A stretch of 47,657 nt of DNA from Bacteroidales bacterium (GCA_017443845.1 JAFSXX010000003.1:1-47657), one strand, 5' to 3'. Counted from the first letter of the stretch, positions 1-7,666 are shown. Program-made: numbers and translations. The notes: generated from the sequence alone by a model not told the origin.

Positions 1-204
1 TCCCAGAAGATGCTCTCAGCCAAACTCAAGGACCTGGAGCGCGATGGTCTGGTGCATCGTAAGGCCTATCCGGAGATTCCTCCCCGGGTAGAATACCGGC
101 TTACCCCTCTTGGCGAATCCCTGATGCCTCATGTCGACGGCCTCATTGCCTGGTCAAAGGAGCATTTCCAGGATGTCACCGGCGGGAAGGTGATTGTGAA
201 GTAA
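1..204 (+). CDS. HxlR-type winged-helix transcriptional regulator, C-terminal part
   Basis: The gene enters from the left edge, so only about 67 residues of the C-terminus are present. The frame is open from base 1 and stops at 202-204. Visible are a helix with SAKLKDLERDGLV, then a wing with YPEIPPRVEYRLTPLGESL, and a tail ending in a basic/valine-rich stretch. The run from 'L..LE.DGL..R..Y...PP.VEY.LT..G' is the recognition helix plus wing of the HxlR (PF01638) branch of MarR-like regulators. These usually act as small dimeric repressors or activators of an adjacent, often divergent, redox or detoxification gene. Its partner would lie outside the window; nothing to the right looks like a target. 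The family is clear; the regulated function cannot be judged. Confidence 0.85.
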   Translation, partial: SQKMLSAKLKDLERDGLVHRKAYPEIPPRVEYRLTPLGESLMPHVDGLIAWSKEHFQDVTGGKVIVK

Positions 205-229
205 ATTCCCTGTTTATCGAAATGATTAG

Positions 230-259
230 GCCCCGACAGTCCAGGAGGATTGCCGGGGC
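230..259. terminator. possible hairpin between convergent genes
   Basis: GCCCCG and CGGGGC can pair around a loop of roughly 18 nt between the HxlR stop and the end of the convergent amidase. There is no good U-run on either side, so a role as a shared terminator is only a weak guess. Confidence 0.3.
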
Positions 260-278
260 TTGCAGTATATATATGTGG

Positions 279-869
279 TTATTTGGATAGGTACTGTAGG
301 ATTCCGTCAACGTGGAGATTGACGATGGCCTTGGCTCCTTCTTCTGATTCCAGGAAGGCAACGTCCTGCCGGTTATCCATAAAGAGATTCTCTGTCAGGA
401 CAGCTGGGCAGCTGGAGTGTCGGATGATATAGAAGTCCTTCTCGATGTCGGGATCTCCGTCCGTGAAGTCAGTCCTGATCTTCATCCCCGGCAGATGGTT
501 TTTCGCGGCTTCGTACAGGCACGTTGCCAGCTCGTCTGCCTTGGTCCTGCCTCGGGCAGTGAAGCAGCTCCAGCCCCGTGCATCGAGCCAATTCTGGCCG
601 TTTCCAGCGGCGTTGACGTGAATAGAGATGAGGATTACCTGGTTTTTGCCCAGCTGCTGGCAGATCTTATTGACACGACGGCAGCGCTCCTTCAGGGAGA
701 TGTCTTCGCGCTCAGGAACGAGGATCTTGACATCAAGTCCAATAGCATTAAGGCGCTCGTGGATGAGAAAGGCGAGGTAGCGGTTGTATGCGTATTCGCG
801 GAAGTGGCCGTCAGGGCTACGTTTACCAGGCGTATCAAAGCCATGGCCATTGTCGAGAAGAATCTTCAT
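279..869 (-). CDS. N-acetylmuramoyl-L-alanine amidase (Amidase_3)
   Basis: A 196-residue zinc amidase that would cleave the bond between MurNAc and the stem peptide of peptidoglycan. The N-terminus LLDNGHG supplies the first zinc ligand (His9). A Glu in FREYAYN (about residue 25) fits the second, SIHVNAAG the third histidine, and TENLFMDN near the C-terminus carries the catalytic Glu. The protein is essentially one catalytic domain: no signal peptide, no SH3 or LysM binding domain. Such leaderless single-domain amidases occur in Bacteroidales both as chromosomal genes and as phage lysis enzymes. No phage neighbours are seen, so a degraded prophage remnant is possible but not supported. It converges on the HxlR gene and its own promoter is not obvious. 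Confidence 0.88.
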   Translation of the reverse strand: MKILLDNGHGFDTPGKRSPDGHFREYAYNRYLAFLIHERLNAIGLDVKILVPEREDISLKERCRRVNKICQQLGKNQVILISIHVNAAGNGQNWLDARGWSCFTARGRTKADELATCLYEAAKNHLPGMKIRTDFTDGDPDIEKDFYIIRHSSCPAVLTENLFMDNRQDVAFLESEEGAKAIVNLHVDGILQYLSK

Positions 870-939
870 AGTTGTCGTCTTGGATCTGACGGCAAGTTGA
901 AGATATTATGTGGAAATACCTATTTCCCGGAAATTCCAT

Positions 940-1026
940 TAACTTTGTAGTGGATATCTCCATCACGGAGTATTCATAAACGCAACCGCCTGGAGGCACA
1001 CTACCATCGTGCTTCCAGGCATTTTC
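940..1026 (+). ncRNA. candidate short structured transcript (promoter-like box plus terminator hairpin)
   Basis: In the gap between the amidase and tRNA-Asp, an exact TAnnTTTG box (940-947) faces right. It is followed at 988-1020 by a 12-bp stem (GCCTGGAGGCAC pairing GTGCTTCCAGGC with one G-U, nine-base loop), then ATTTTCT. Transcription from that box would give an RNA of about 70 nt. No convincing -33 box is present and no ORF fits, so this is a tentative small RNA; the hairpin alone is solid. Confidence 0.3.
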
Positions 1027-1069
1027 TATAGAAATGCTCAAATGTAGGCACAATGTAGCCAACTTTTGA

Positions 1070-1107
1070 AAAAGAAAAGGCCCTACAGCTATCTGTAGGG
1101 CCTTTTC
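1070..1107 (-). terminator. intrinsic terminator of tRNA-Asp (bidirectional)
   Basis: AAAAGGCCCTACAG and CTGTAGGGCCTTTT form a near-perfect stem around a four-base ATCT/AGAT loop. T-rich sequence flanks both sides, so it can stop the leftward tRNA-Asp transcript three nucleotides past the mature 3' end and also rightward transcription. Confidence 0.85.
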
Positions 1108-1109
1108 TG

Positions 1110-1184
1110 CGGTGCGGACGAGGCTCGAACTCGCGACCTCCGGCGTGACAGGCCGGCATTCTAACCAGACTGAACTACCGCACC
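1110..1184 (-). tRNA. tRNA-Asp (GTC)
   Basis: On the minus strand the acceptor arm GGTGCGG pairs with CCGCACC. The D-arm is GTTC..GAAT, the anticodon stem CCGGC/GCCGG encloses CTGTCAC (anticodon GTC), and the T-arm GCGAG TTCGAGC CTCGT is canonical. The discriminator base is G, as expected for aspartate. The 3' CCA is not encoded and must be added after transcription. The gene stands alone with its own promoter and terminator. Confidence 0.97.
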
Positions 1185-1202
1185 AGTTTGGTTTTGGGAC
1201 TG

Positions 1203-1233
1203 CAAATATAGAGACTTTCCTTAAAGATGCAAA
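1203..1233 (-). promoter_or_regulatory. promoter of tRNA-Asp
   Basis: Reading leftward, TTTGC (1229-1233) is followed about 19 nt later by TATATTTG (1203-1210), matching the Bacteroidota -33/-7 consensus. The tRNA 5' end lies 18 nt downstream of the -7 box. Confidence 0.8.
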
Positions 1234-1287
1234 ATATTTTTCCCCTTTTTTTCATCCGTCAGGGTTCTGCAATCCCAAAACGCAGCA

Positions 1288-2520
1288 TTAATACAGATAG
1301 GGCCTGAACGTTTTCTTGAAAATAGTGTAGTATTCGTTCAGCTGCTTGATGTATTCTGATTTGAATTGATCATCGGTAATTGCGCCTGACTCCCATTTGC
1401 GGTAAAGAGGCAGGAACAGGTTGTTTATCTTTTTTTCAGCTTTCAAAGCAACCGCCCTCAATTCAACCGCCATTTCTTTATCGAAGTATCTTTCTCGCCC
1501 TTTTGTCGCCTTCTGGGTATATAGGAAGTTGTCTGAAATAGTCATGACATCTTCAAATATAGGTGCGAATTTTGCCGGCGGACAGTCAATGTATTCAGGG
1601 ATGGTGTTGCCATGCGAGGCCATCAGGGGAATTGCCGGCGAGCATTTCGGATGCCCCAGGGCAGTCCACATTATGCAGTACTTGGGGTCGGTTCCTTCGG
1701 GCACTCCTTCGAAGACGATGATGTTGCTGGTGTTCCGGTGGCTGATCAGGCCTAAATCCGATACCATGCCATTTTTGTCGGGCTTCATCTGAGGGTTGTT
1801 TACATTAGTGAAGGAACGGCCGAACATATCGATAAGATAATCGGGCTCGACCACGTATTTCCCGTCTGCATTCTTTTTGAGCCCCTCCATAATGGCGACA
1901 CAGTCGTCATATCGGTCGTGTCCCTTAAGGTCCGGACGGTCGCCGCTGAAAGAGAAATTGGTGCAGCAACGGTAGCCATCGGGGGCGACTTCAGGGTCGT
2001 TGACATCATATTTTACCCATTTATCGTTGCCGAATTCATAATAGGCAGCTCCGCCATGGGCGTCGATAACTCCCAGGTTGAACCTCATTGCCAGCGGATG
2101 GGGCAGGGAAGCGAGATATTCATCGAACTCCTCGATGCTGGAAAGGTTGGCCAGTGCATACCTTTCCAGAAATGCGGAACCACGGCCTTGTATCTTCAGT
2201 GTATCATCGGGAAAACTATGCGACGTGAGCCCTGCCATACATAATCCGGCTGAGTTCATGCCGCCTCCGGTACTGCGGATCTTGTCCGCTGTCTTCCACG
2301 GGGTTGGGCCCATCGAGATGTAGTCGTATTTTCCTCCGGTAAAATACTTGATGTTAGTGTTGAAGGAATCTCCTCCCTGATCTCTGGTTTTCAGCATTAC
2401 AGGCCTTCCCGATGCAGTATATTTGCCGGAAATGATGATAGAGGAGCATGCCATTGCCGCGGGGCATATATATAGTGCCGCAGCCAGCATAATTGATGCC
2501 AATATAATTCTTGTTTTCAT
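1288..2520 (-). CDS. exported Ntn-hydrolase of the choloylglycine hydrolase / C45 type
   Basis: 410 residues. A signal peptide ending PAAMA is followed by Cys25. Cleavage would expose Cys as the N-terminal nucleophile, as in acyl-transferring and linear-amide hydrolases of the choloylglycine hydrolase/penicillin acylase/C45 superfamily. Consistent with that are the following LKTRDQGG (Arg and Asp near the nucleophile), an STGGGMNSAGL loop, CTNFSFSGD and SHRNTSNIIVF. The Cys could alternatively be lipidated, since AAMAC loosely resembles a lipobox, but that would block the nucleophile. The substrate cannot be told: bile-salt, acyl-homoserine-lactone and other amide hydrolases share this fold. 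The start ATG overlaps the TGA of rsmD by four bases (2517-2520), so it is probably translated as the last gene of the rsmD group. Confidence 0.78.
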   Translation of the reverse strand: MKTRIILASIMLAAALYICPAAMACSSIIISGKYTASGRPVMLKTRDQGGDSFNTNIKYFTGGKYDYISMGPTPWKTADKIRSTGGGMNSAGLCMAGLTSHSFPDDTLKIQGRGSAFLERYALANLSSIEEFDEYLASLPHPLAMRFNLGVIDAHGGAAYYEFGNDKWVKYDVNDPEVAPDGYRCCTNFSFSGDRPDLKGHDRYDDCVAIMEGLKKNADGKYVVEPDYLIDMFGRSFTNVNNPQMKPDKNGMVSDLGLISHRNTSNIIVFEGVPEGTDPKYCIMWTALGHPKCSPAIPLMASHGNTIPEYIDCPPAKFAPIFEDVMTISDNFLYTQKATKGRERYFDKEMAVELRAVALKAEKKINNLFLPLYRKWESGAITDDQFKSEYIKQLNEYYTIFKKTFRPYLY

Positions 2521-3062
2521 TTTTCCGATGCCCTGAAATATGAGAAGTGGACATTGCCGTACTTCCGCTCCTTGAAAAATCCAGGGTGGCCCTCGAAGGA
2601 GAATGTGCCGGGATGCTCAAGAATGAGCAGGGCCCCGGGCTTGAGGATCCCGCTATCGAATACCTTTTGCGGGATGGTGTCGAGCCCCTCGATGGCGTAG
2701 GGCGGGTCGGCGAAAACGATGTCGAACTTCTTGGTGCAGATGCCCAGGAAGTCGAAGACATTGTGATGGACGACTTGTATCGCCCCCTTGAGCTTCAGCG
2801 AGGCTGCCGTCTTTTTAATAAAGGTAGCGTTGGCCGGATTCATCTCCACCGCCACGATGTCGTAGCATCCGCGGGATGCGAATTCGTATGAGATACTGCC
2901 GGTGCCGGAAAAGAGGTCAAGGACCGATACCTCGCTGAAATCTACCTCGTTGGTCAGGGTGTTGAACAGCCCCTCCTTGGCGAAATCGGTGGTAGGCCGC
3001 GCCTGATATCCGGCCGGGGGCATTATGGTGCGTCCCCTGAGATCTCCGCCTACGATCCTCAT
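2517..3062 (-). CDS. rsmD: 16S rRNA (guanine(966)-N(2))-methyltransferase RsmD
   Basis: 181 residues, the usual length. It starts MRIVGGDLRGR, the RsmD N-terminal signature. The SAM site VLDLFSGTGSISYEF is followed by VAVEMNP and the catalytic FADPPYA (a DPPY motif, as in N2-guanine and N6-adenine methyltransferases). It methylates the exocyclic amine of G966 (E. coli numbering) in the small ribosomal subunit. Its start overlaps the end of the DUF3822 gene by ATGA (3059-3062) and its stop overlaps the next ATG the same way. The DUF3822-rsmD pairing recurs across Bacteroidota, which supports both calls. Confidence 0.95.
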   Translation of the reverse strand: MRIVGGDLRGRTIMPPAGYQARPTTDFAKEGLFNTLTNEVDFSEVSVLDLFSGTGSISYEFASRGCYDIVAVEMNPANATFIKKTAASLKLKGAIQVVHHNVFDFLGICTKKFDIVFADPPYAIEGLDTIPQKVFDSGILKPGALLILEHPGTFSFEGHPGFFKERKYGNVHFSYFRASEK

Positions 3063-3517
3063 AGCGTCTCGACTCCTTTGCAGTAACGCACTATGTCGTC
3101 CGCCATCTCGGGCGAGACGGGTTCCCTGAGATAAACCGTCGTCACCTGGGGGTTGATCTGGAACTGCTTGAGCGCGGCGAAAAGGAAATAGTCGGCCGTG
3201 ACAGGGTCTCCGGCAGGGTAGGAGTTGGCAAGCAGCAGATTCTCTCCGGTTACGATGGCAAGGTGCAGGGCTTCTCCGTCGAAGCAGGCCGCCACCTTGT
3301 TGTGCTCCGGGATCGACAGGACTTCGGCGAGAAGGTCGAAGATGACGGGAGCCGCCTCTTCATCAGGGGAGAGGGCATAAACAAGAACTGCCTTGAATTG
3401 AGGCAGTTCTTGGTATTCGATTTTATCCGTTTGGGAGAGCCGTACCGCTTCCGATAAAATCTTATGCGCTTCGGAAGGTTTGAAGAACGCTTCCGGTACG
3501 AGCGTGTATTTGAACAC
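3059..3517 (-). CDS. DUF3822-like protein, short form
   Basis: 152 residues, of unknown function. The order (upstream of rsmD) and motifs such as FKYTLVPEAFF near the start and DYFLFAALKQFQINP in the C-terminal half match the DUF3822 family of Bacteroidota. Family members are usually near 260-280 residues, so this copy lacks the N-terminal half. The only start is GTG at 3515-3517, overlapping the TAG of the upstream gene by one base (TAGTG). An N-terminal extension would run through that gene, so the protein seems genuinely reduced. The DUF3822 fold has been compared with actin/hexokinase-like ATPases; I cannot see an intact nucleotide site here. Confidence 0.65.
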   Translation of the reverse strand: MFKYTLVPEAFFKPSEAHKILSEAVRLSQTDKIEYQELPQFKAVLVYALSPDEEAAPVIFDLLAEVLSIPEHNKVAACFDGEALHLAIVTGENLLLANSYPAGDPVTADYFLFAALKQFQINPQVTTVYLREPVSPEMADDIVRYCKGVETL

Positions 3518-4242
3518 TACTCCCAGTTTCCGGCGTTGTTGTTAGCATTCTCGACGGAACCAACCATCAGGCCGGGATAACGGCCGGTATCGGTATAGGT
3601 AGCGTTGAGGTTGATAATCAGCTGCTCATCCATATCCTTGAGAAGGCCACGGAAAGGCTCGCCGGGAGCGGGACGCCATCCGTAAGGGATCTGAGCCTCG
3701 AAGAGGGGAACCTCGACACCGGAGACGGTCTTGACGACGGTCTTCATAAGGATGGTGTCGTTATCGGAGAAGGGGATGTAGCGGAGCTTCTCGGGATCGA
3801 AGTCGGGCCTGTCGTTGAAGAGGGTGTCCTTGACAGCCTTGGGGATAGGGAGACGGACGATGAGGTTCTTGTCACCCTTCTGGTAGAGCTCGTAGAGTTT
3901 CTCGTTGAGCTTGACACCGGTGAGGCCGCGGAGGGTCTTCTTGACGGCTTCGGTATGGTTGACGGCGAGGGAGTCGTCCTCAGATCCGAACTGGGTCATG
4001 ATGACGATCTTGCCATTGTTGTAAAAATCTATGAGGGAATCCATCGTAGGAGCATAGCGGTTGTATGCCGACTTGTAGGTGGTCTGAAGGGTCCTGATGT
4101 CCTTGAGCCTTTCGATTGCCACGGCTTTTCGCGCGTCAACTTCCTTGTTGAATTTCACAGGCTTGGTGATGCTCTGTACGATAAAATAAGCCAGTACGAT
4201 TGCCAGGACAGGCAAAATGAAGTAAGTAAGTAGCTTTTTCAT
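3517..4242 (-). CDS. conserved Bacteroidales protein with one N-terminal membrane segment
   Basis: 241 residues from ATG 4240-4242, chosen over an upstream in-frame start at 4422. The extra 60 residues would cross the promoter and overlap the divergent gene, while MKKLLTYFILPVLAI is a typical start. One membrane helix at residues 4-25 is followed by a periplasmic domain. The segment after the helix (DIRTLQTTYKSAYNRYAPTM) resembles the helix-then-loop of pseudopilins, but no prepilin cleavage site precedes it. The C-terminus ends in NNNAGNWE. No named family is recognised; similar proteins occur upstream of DUF3822/rsmD in other Bacteroidales, from memory. It is the first gene of the overlapping group running down to the Ntn-hydrolase. 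Confidence 0.75.
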   Translation of the reverse strand: MKKLLTYFILPVLAIVLAYFIVQSITKPVKFNKEVDARKAVAIERLKDIRTLQTTYKSAYNRYAPTMDSLIDFYNNGKIVIMTQFGSEDDSLAVNHTEAVKKTLRGLTGVKLNEKLYELYQKGDKNLIVRLPIPKAVKDTLFNDRPDFDPEKLRYIPFSDNDTILMKTVVKTVSGVEVPLFEAQIPYGWRPAPGEPFRGLLKDMDEQLIINLNATYTDTGRYPGLMVGSVENANNNAGNWE

Positions 4243-4280
4243 ATTAGTGTTTTGATAAATTCCGGTTCGAAAACTTCCTA

Positions 4281-4311
4281 CAAAAGTAACATAAATATTT
4301 AGCACTTGCAA
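4281..4311 (-). promoter_or_regulatory. promoter of the 4242-1288 operon
   Basis: Leftward TTG (4309-4311), a 20-nt spacer and TACTTTTG (4281-4288) match the Bacteroidota -33/-7 pattern, 38 nt before the ATG. It is back to back with the nrnA promoter. Confidence 0.7.
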
Positions 4312-4322
4312 CAATATATTTT

Positions 4323-4330
4323 TAATTTTG
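4323..4330 (+). promoter_or_regulatory. -7 box of the nrnA operon
   Basis: TAATTTTG fits TAnnTTTG; no clear -33 box at the right distance. Transcription would start near 4337, which excludes the in-frame start at 4328 and leaves a leader of only about 10 nt before ATG 4346. Confidence 0.5.
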
Positions 4331-4345
4331 CATTTCGAAATTGCG

Positions 4346-5383
4346 ATGAGAACGGATACTCCATTCCCCGGAACGGGGCGGCTCGATGCCCTGATATCAA
4401 AATCTTCCCGCGCGGTGACCATAAGCCATTTCAGGCCGGACGGTGACGCCGCCGGTTCGCTTATGGCCTGTACCCGTTATCTCCGCGGCCGCGGCCTCGA
4501 CGTCACACCGGTGCTGCCCTGCCCGCTGGCCGACTACCTCAAGTTCATCGCTCCGCCCGGGAGCGGCCTGATCGATTACGAGACCTCGCCCGTGGAGGTG
4601 GATGCCGCGATCGCTGGGGCGGACCTGATAGTCTGCCTCGATTTCAACCGCCTCTCGCGTACCGAGTACCTCGAGAACCAGATCCTCTCGGCTGCCGGCG
4701 CGAAGGTCCTCATCGACCATCACGTCGAGCCCGATACCGACCGGTTCGATGTCGTCTATTCCTCTACGGAAGTCTCGTCGGCCTGCGAACTGCTCTACAG
4801 GGTGCTGATGGGGATGCCGGAAATCGGCGGGGATGTCTCGAATCTCTCCCTCGAAGTGGCGGAGAACCTCTATACGGGGATGATGACCGATACCAACAAC
4901 TTCGCGAACTCGGTCTCGCCCTCCACCTTCGTGATGGCGGCTTCCCTGCTCGAGAGGGGAGTTGACAAGAACGCGCTGCAGTTCAAGGTGCTCAATAACC
5001 ATACGGAACCGAGGATGCGCCTTATGGGGCATCTGCTCAAGGACAAGATGACGCTCCTGCCCCGATTCGGAGCGGCGTATATGGTCCTGACCGCGGAAGA
5101 GAAGGAGATGTACTCCTTCCGTCCGGGCGATGCGGAAGGGTTCGTGAACTTGCCCCTCACCATCGCGGGCGTCAATATATCGGCCTTCTTCACCGAGTGC
5201 AGGGAAGAGGGATACGTACGCGTCTCGCTCCGTTCCCGTCCCGGTACCGATGTCAATGCCCTCGCCCGCGGATGGTACAACGGAGGCGGGCATATCAATG
5301 CCGCCGGGGGCCGCATAGCTATGCCGGCGGAGGAGATTCCGGCATATTTATTGAAATCATTGGAAGAGTTTTTCGAAAAATGA
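4346..5383 (+). CDS. nrnA: DHH/DHHA1 phosphoesterase, NrnA-type nanoRNase / pAp phosphatase
   Basis: 345 residues. N-terminal DHH domain: HFRPDGDAAGS (metal-binding PDGD), LIVCLDFNR and LIDHHVEP carry the Asp/His ligands for two Mn2+ ions. The C-terminal DHHA1 domain ends in GGGHINAAGG, the substrate-grip motif. NrnA-type enzymes finish RNA turnover by removing nucleotides from 2-5-mers and many hydrolyse 3'-phosphoadenosine 5'-phosphate. Start 4346 (MRTDTPFP) is preferred to 4328 because the promoter box ends at 4330. It leads an overlapping run with two FKBP lipoproteins; an nrnA neighbour with a GldI-like FKBP lipoprotein is familiar from Bacteroidota, which supports the call. Function as c-di-AMP/pApA hydrolase (GdpP-like) is less likely because no membrane, PAS or GGDEF part is present. 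Confidence 0.9.
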   Translation: MRTDTPFPGTGRLDALISKSSRAVTISHFRPDGDAAGSLMACTRYLRGRGLDVTPVLPCPLADYLKFIAPPGSGLIDYETSPVEVDAAIAGADLIVCLDFNRLSRTEYLENQILSAAGAKVLIDHHVEPDTDRFDVVYSSTEVSSACELLYRVLMGMPEIGGDVSNLSLEVAENLYTGMMTDTNNFANSVSPSTFVMAASLLERGVDKNALQFKVLNNHTEPRMRLMGHLLKDKMTLLPRFGAAYMVLTAEEKEMYSFRPGDAEGFVNLPLTIAGVNISAFFTECREEGYVRVSLRSRPGTDVNALARGWYNGGGHINAAGGRIAMPAEEIPAYLLKSLEEFFEK

Positions 5384-5862
5384 TGAAATCCGGATATATG
5401 ACGATACTCCTGGCCGCGGCTGCGCTGCTGGCTATGGCTTCCTGCGAGAGCGAGAATGCCCTCACCGTCGTGAATCAGGAGGATGCCATCGAAAAGTATA
5501 TATCTTCCCGATATGCCGAATATCCGGTGACCCATTCGGACGGGGCCAACCGCGTGACCATAATCGAAGGGGACAGCACAGTGGTTGCCGCTCCCGGCGA
5601 TTCCTTACATATGAATATAGACGGATACATCTTCACCAGTTCCCCGTCAACCCAGTTCCTGTCGAATGAACTGACGGTCGAACTCGGTCCCGATGATCTG
5701 ATTGAGGGGCTCGAAAAAGGGCTCCGGGGCGTTACGGAAGGGGAGGAGTGTTATATATTCTTCTCGGCCAGATATGGCTACTATAACTCGTCGGTAGGGA
5801 TAGTTCCCTCGATGTCGGCGCTGATGTACCACGTGAACGTCCTTGAAATAAAGAAAAAATGA
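5380..5862 (+). CDS. single-domain FKBP-type lipoprotein
   Basis: 160 residues starting MMKSGYMT, in frame and overlapping the nrnA stop (ATGA, 5380-5383); the second Met at 5383 is equally possible. A lipoprotein signal peptide ends MASC, so the mature protein is lipid-anchored, probably in the outer or inner membrane facing the periplasm. From about residue 65 there is one FKBP-type fold: DSLHMNIDGYIFTSS, ELGPDDLIEGLEKGLRGV, EECYIFFSARYGYY, then a short strand to the C-terminus. This follows the order of peptidyl-prolyl cis-trans isomerase FKBP domains. The canonical FDSS is replaced by a looser FTSS, so activity is uncertain; a folding-chaperone role for exported proteins is the family expectation. 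Related to the GldI-like lipoproteins of Bacteroidota. Confidence 0.82.
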   Translation: MMKSGYMTILLAAAALLAMASCESENALTVVNQEDAIEKYISSRYAEYPVTHSDGANRVTIIEGDSTVVAAPGDSLHMNIDGYIFTSSPSTQFLSNELTVELGPDDLIEGLEKGLRGVTEGEECYIFFSARYGYYNSSVGIVPSMSALMYHVNVLEIKKK

Positions 5863-6860
5863 TGCGAAAAGATATGAAAAGAGTTGTGATCGCAGCTGTT
5901 GCGATAGTGCTGACCGTCCTGGCCGTCTCCTGCGCCAGGATAACGACAGATACATCATCACCCTATGAAAGGATGCTGGCCTCCTGGGTCAAGGTCAATT
6001 ACGGCGCCGATATCGCCCCCAACGATTCCGGTGTCTATATCCTCGACTATTACAAAGGCGACGGCAAGGCGATAGGGGATTCCTCGTACGTCTGCGCCCA
6101 TTACATCCGCAAGGACCTCGAGGGCAATGTCCTGTCGACCAATTATATCGACCTCAGCAAACAGCTGGGCACATTCTCCGAAGCCGACTACTACGGCAGC
6201 GATATATGGCGGATGGGCTGCAACAGCATAGTCCCCGGGCTTGAACACGTGCTCAAGACGATGAAGGTGGGCGGCCGGGTTACGGTAGCCATGCCTCCCG
6301 CCAAGGCCACTGTCGCCAGCGCGGGCTACAACGCATTCCCAACGGTCGCGAACGACAACGTCATCTACGAAGTCGAGATAGACGACGTGATAGATGATAT
6401 CTATGCCGTCCAGGAGGAGCAGCTCAAAGAGTTCAGCCGCAAATATTACGGCGGTATGGACACCATCGCCGAAGGTTTCTACTACAAACTCGTTTCTGAG
6501 ACCGCCGGCTGCGACAGCATTGCCGATGAGGCGTCAATCAATGTCTGGTATATCGGCAGGCGCCTCGACGGCAGCGTGTTCGATACCAACATAGAGGATA
6601 CCGCCAAGAAGTACCGGATTTACAGCCCTTCAGGCAGCTATGATGCCATGAGTGTCACGTTTTATGCCGACCTCGCCTCGTTTATCACCAACAGTTCCAA
6701 TATACAGGGCTTCACCCGCGCCCTGTCGATGATGAAATACGGTGACCGCGCAGAGACTTTCTTCAATTCCAATTACGGTTACGGGGACGGCGGCAACAAA
6801 GCAGCCATTGGCGAGTATGCTCCGCTCTTCTTCAGCCTTTATATCGAACCCAGGGAGTGA
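5859..6860 (+). CDS. lipoprotein with two FKBP-like domains
   Basis: 333 residues, starting within the stop of the preceding gene (ATGA at 5859-5862). The signal peptide ends AVSC (lipobox). Two FKBP-like repeats follow. Domain 1 (about 65-180) has SIVPGLEHVLKTMKVGGRV but its strand reads GNVLSTN instead of FD. Domain 2 (about 215-333) has DGSVFDTN, NIQGFTRALSMMKYGDRA and NSNYGYGDGG, keeping the FD pair that contributes to the active site. So domain 2 is the better candidate for isomerase activity and domain 1 may be a binding module. Likely a periplasmic folding factor that arose next to the single-domain paralogue by duplication. Confidence 0.8.
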   Translation: MMRKDMKRVVIAAVAIVLTVLAVSCARITTDTSSPYERMLASWVKVNYGADIAPNDSGVYILDYYKGDGKAIGDSSYVCAHYIRKDLEGNVLSTNYIDLSKQLGTFSEADYYGSDIWRMGCNSIVPGLEHVLKTMKVGGRVTVAMPPAKATVASAGYNAFPTVANDNVIYEVEIDDVIDDIYAVQEEQLKEFSRKYYGGMDTIAEGFYYKLVSETAGCDSIADEASINVWYIGRRLDGSVFDTNIEDTAKKYRIYSPSGSYDAMSVTFYADLASFITNSSNIQGFTRALSMMKYGDRAETFFNSNYGYGDGGNKAAIGEYAPLFFSLYIEPRE

Positions 6861-6865
6861 TATCT

Positions 6866-7666
6866 ATGGCAAGGGAAAGGGAGATGCAGGCCTTCGCCCG
6901 CCTGCTCGACATAATGGACGAACTCCGAGAGAAGTGCCCGTGGGACCGCAAGCAAACCCTCCAGAGCCTCCGCCCGCAGACTATCGAGGAGGTATATGAG
7001 CTCAGCGACGCCATAATGGCGGATGACCTGCACAATATCTCCAAAGAACTCGGCGACGTGCTTCTGCACATTGTCTTTTATGTCAAGATAGGGCAGGAGA
7101 AGGAGGCCTTCGACATCACGGATGTCATCAACCTGCTCTGCGACAAACTCATCTACCGCCATCCGCACGTTTACGGTGCCGCCGAAGTGGCATCTGCGGG
7201 GGATGTGGTCAAGAACTGGGAGCAGCTCAAGCGGACCGAGAAGGACGGCAACAAGACTGTCCTTTCGGGCGTGCCCCAGAGCCTTCCCGCCCTCATAAAG
7301 GCCTACCGCATCCAGGACAAGGCGCGCGCCGTGGGATTCGACTGGGACAAGAAGGAGGATGTATGGCAGAAGGTGGATGAGGAGATAGGTGAGTTCCGCA
7401 CCGAACTGGCGGCGATGGATTCCGGCGAATCCGGGGCCAGGGAGCGCGCGGAGGGCGAACTCGGCGATGTCCTCTTCTCGGTAGTCAACGCCGCCCGCCT
7501 GTGGGACCTCAATCCCGATACGGCGCTGGAGCGCACCTGCAACAAATTCCGCGACCGTTTCACCTATCTCGAACTCCGTTCCAAGGAGATGGGGCGCGAC
7601 CTCAAGGATATGACCCTCGCGGAGATGGATGCCATCTGGGACGAGGCCAAGGCTAAAGGTCTTTAA
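6866..7666 (+). CDS. mazG: nucleoside triphosphate pyrophosphohydrolase MazG
   Basis: 266 residues with two MazG domains. MazG hydrolyses (d)NTPs to the monophosphate and PPi, cleaning nucleotide pools and limiting (p)ppGpp signalling. The first domain opens LLDIMDELREKCPWDRKQT and continues TIEEVYELSDAI (the EExxE-type metal helix, here with the last Glu region as ELSD) and ELGDVLLHIVFY. The second has VDEEIGEFRTEL and EGELGDVLFSVVN. The linker ends PALIKAYRIQDKARAVGFDW, a MazG signature. A GTG at 6857 overlapping the previous stop is in frame, but ATG 6866 gives the typical MAREREMQAF start. It lies within the nrnA-FKBP-tcdA run. Confidence 0.95.
   Translation: MAREREMQAFARLLDIMDELREKCPWDRKQTLQSLRPQTIEEVYELSDAIMADDLHNISKELGDVLLHIVFYVKIGQEKEAFDITDVINLLCDKLIYRHPHVYGAAEVASAGDVVKNWEQLKRTEKDGNKTVLSGVPQSLPALIKAYRIQDKARAVGFDWDKKEDVWQKVDEEIGEFRTELAAMDSGESGARERAEGELGDVLFSVVNAARLWDLNPDTALERTCNKFRDRFTYLELRSKEMGRDLKDMTLAEMDAIWDEAKAKGL

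Noticed and set aside
279-869. Prophage remnant around the amidase
   Set aside because: No other phage gene, integrase or attachment repeat is visible nearby; the tRNA-Asp gene is intact without a duplicated 3' end in the window.
835-1062. Minus-strand ORF of 75 codons upstream of the amidase
   Set aside because: It crosses the terminator-like hairpin at 988-1026, overlaps the amidase start and has no recognisable motif or promoter.
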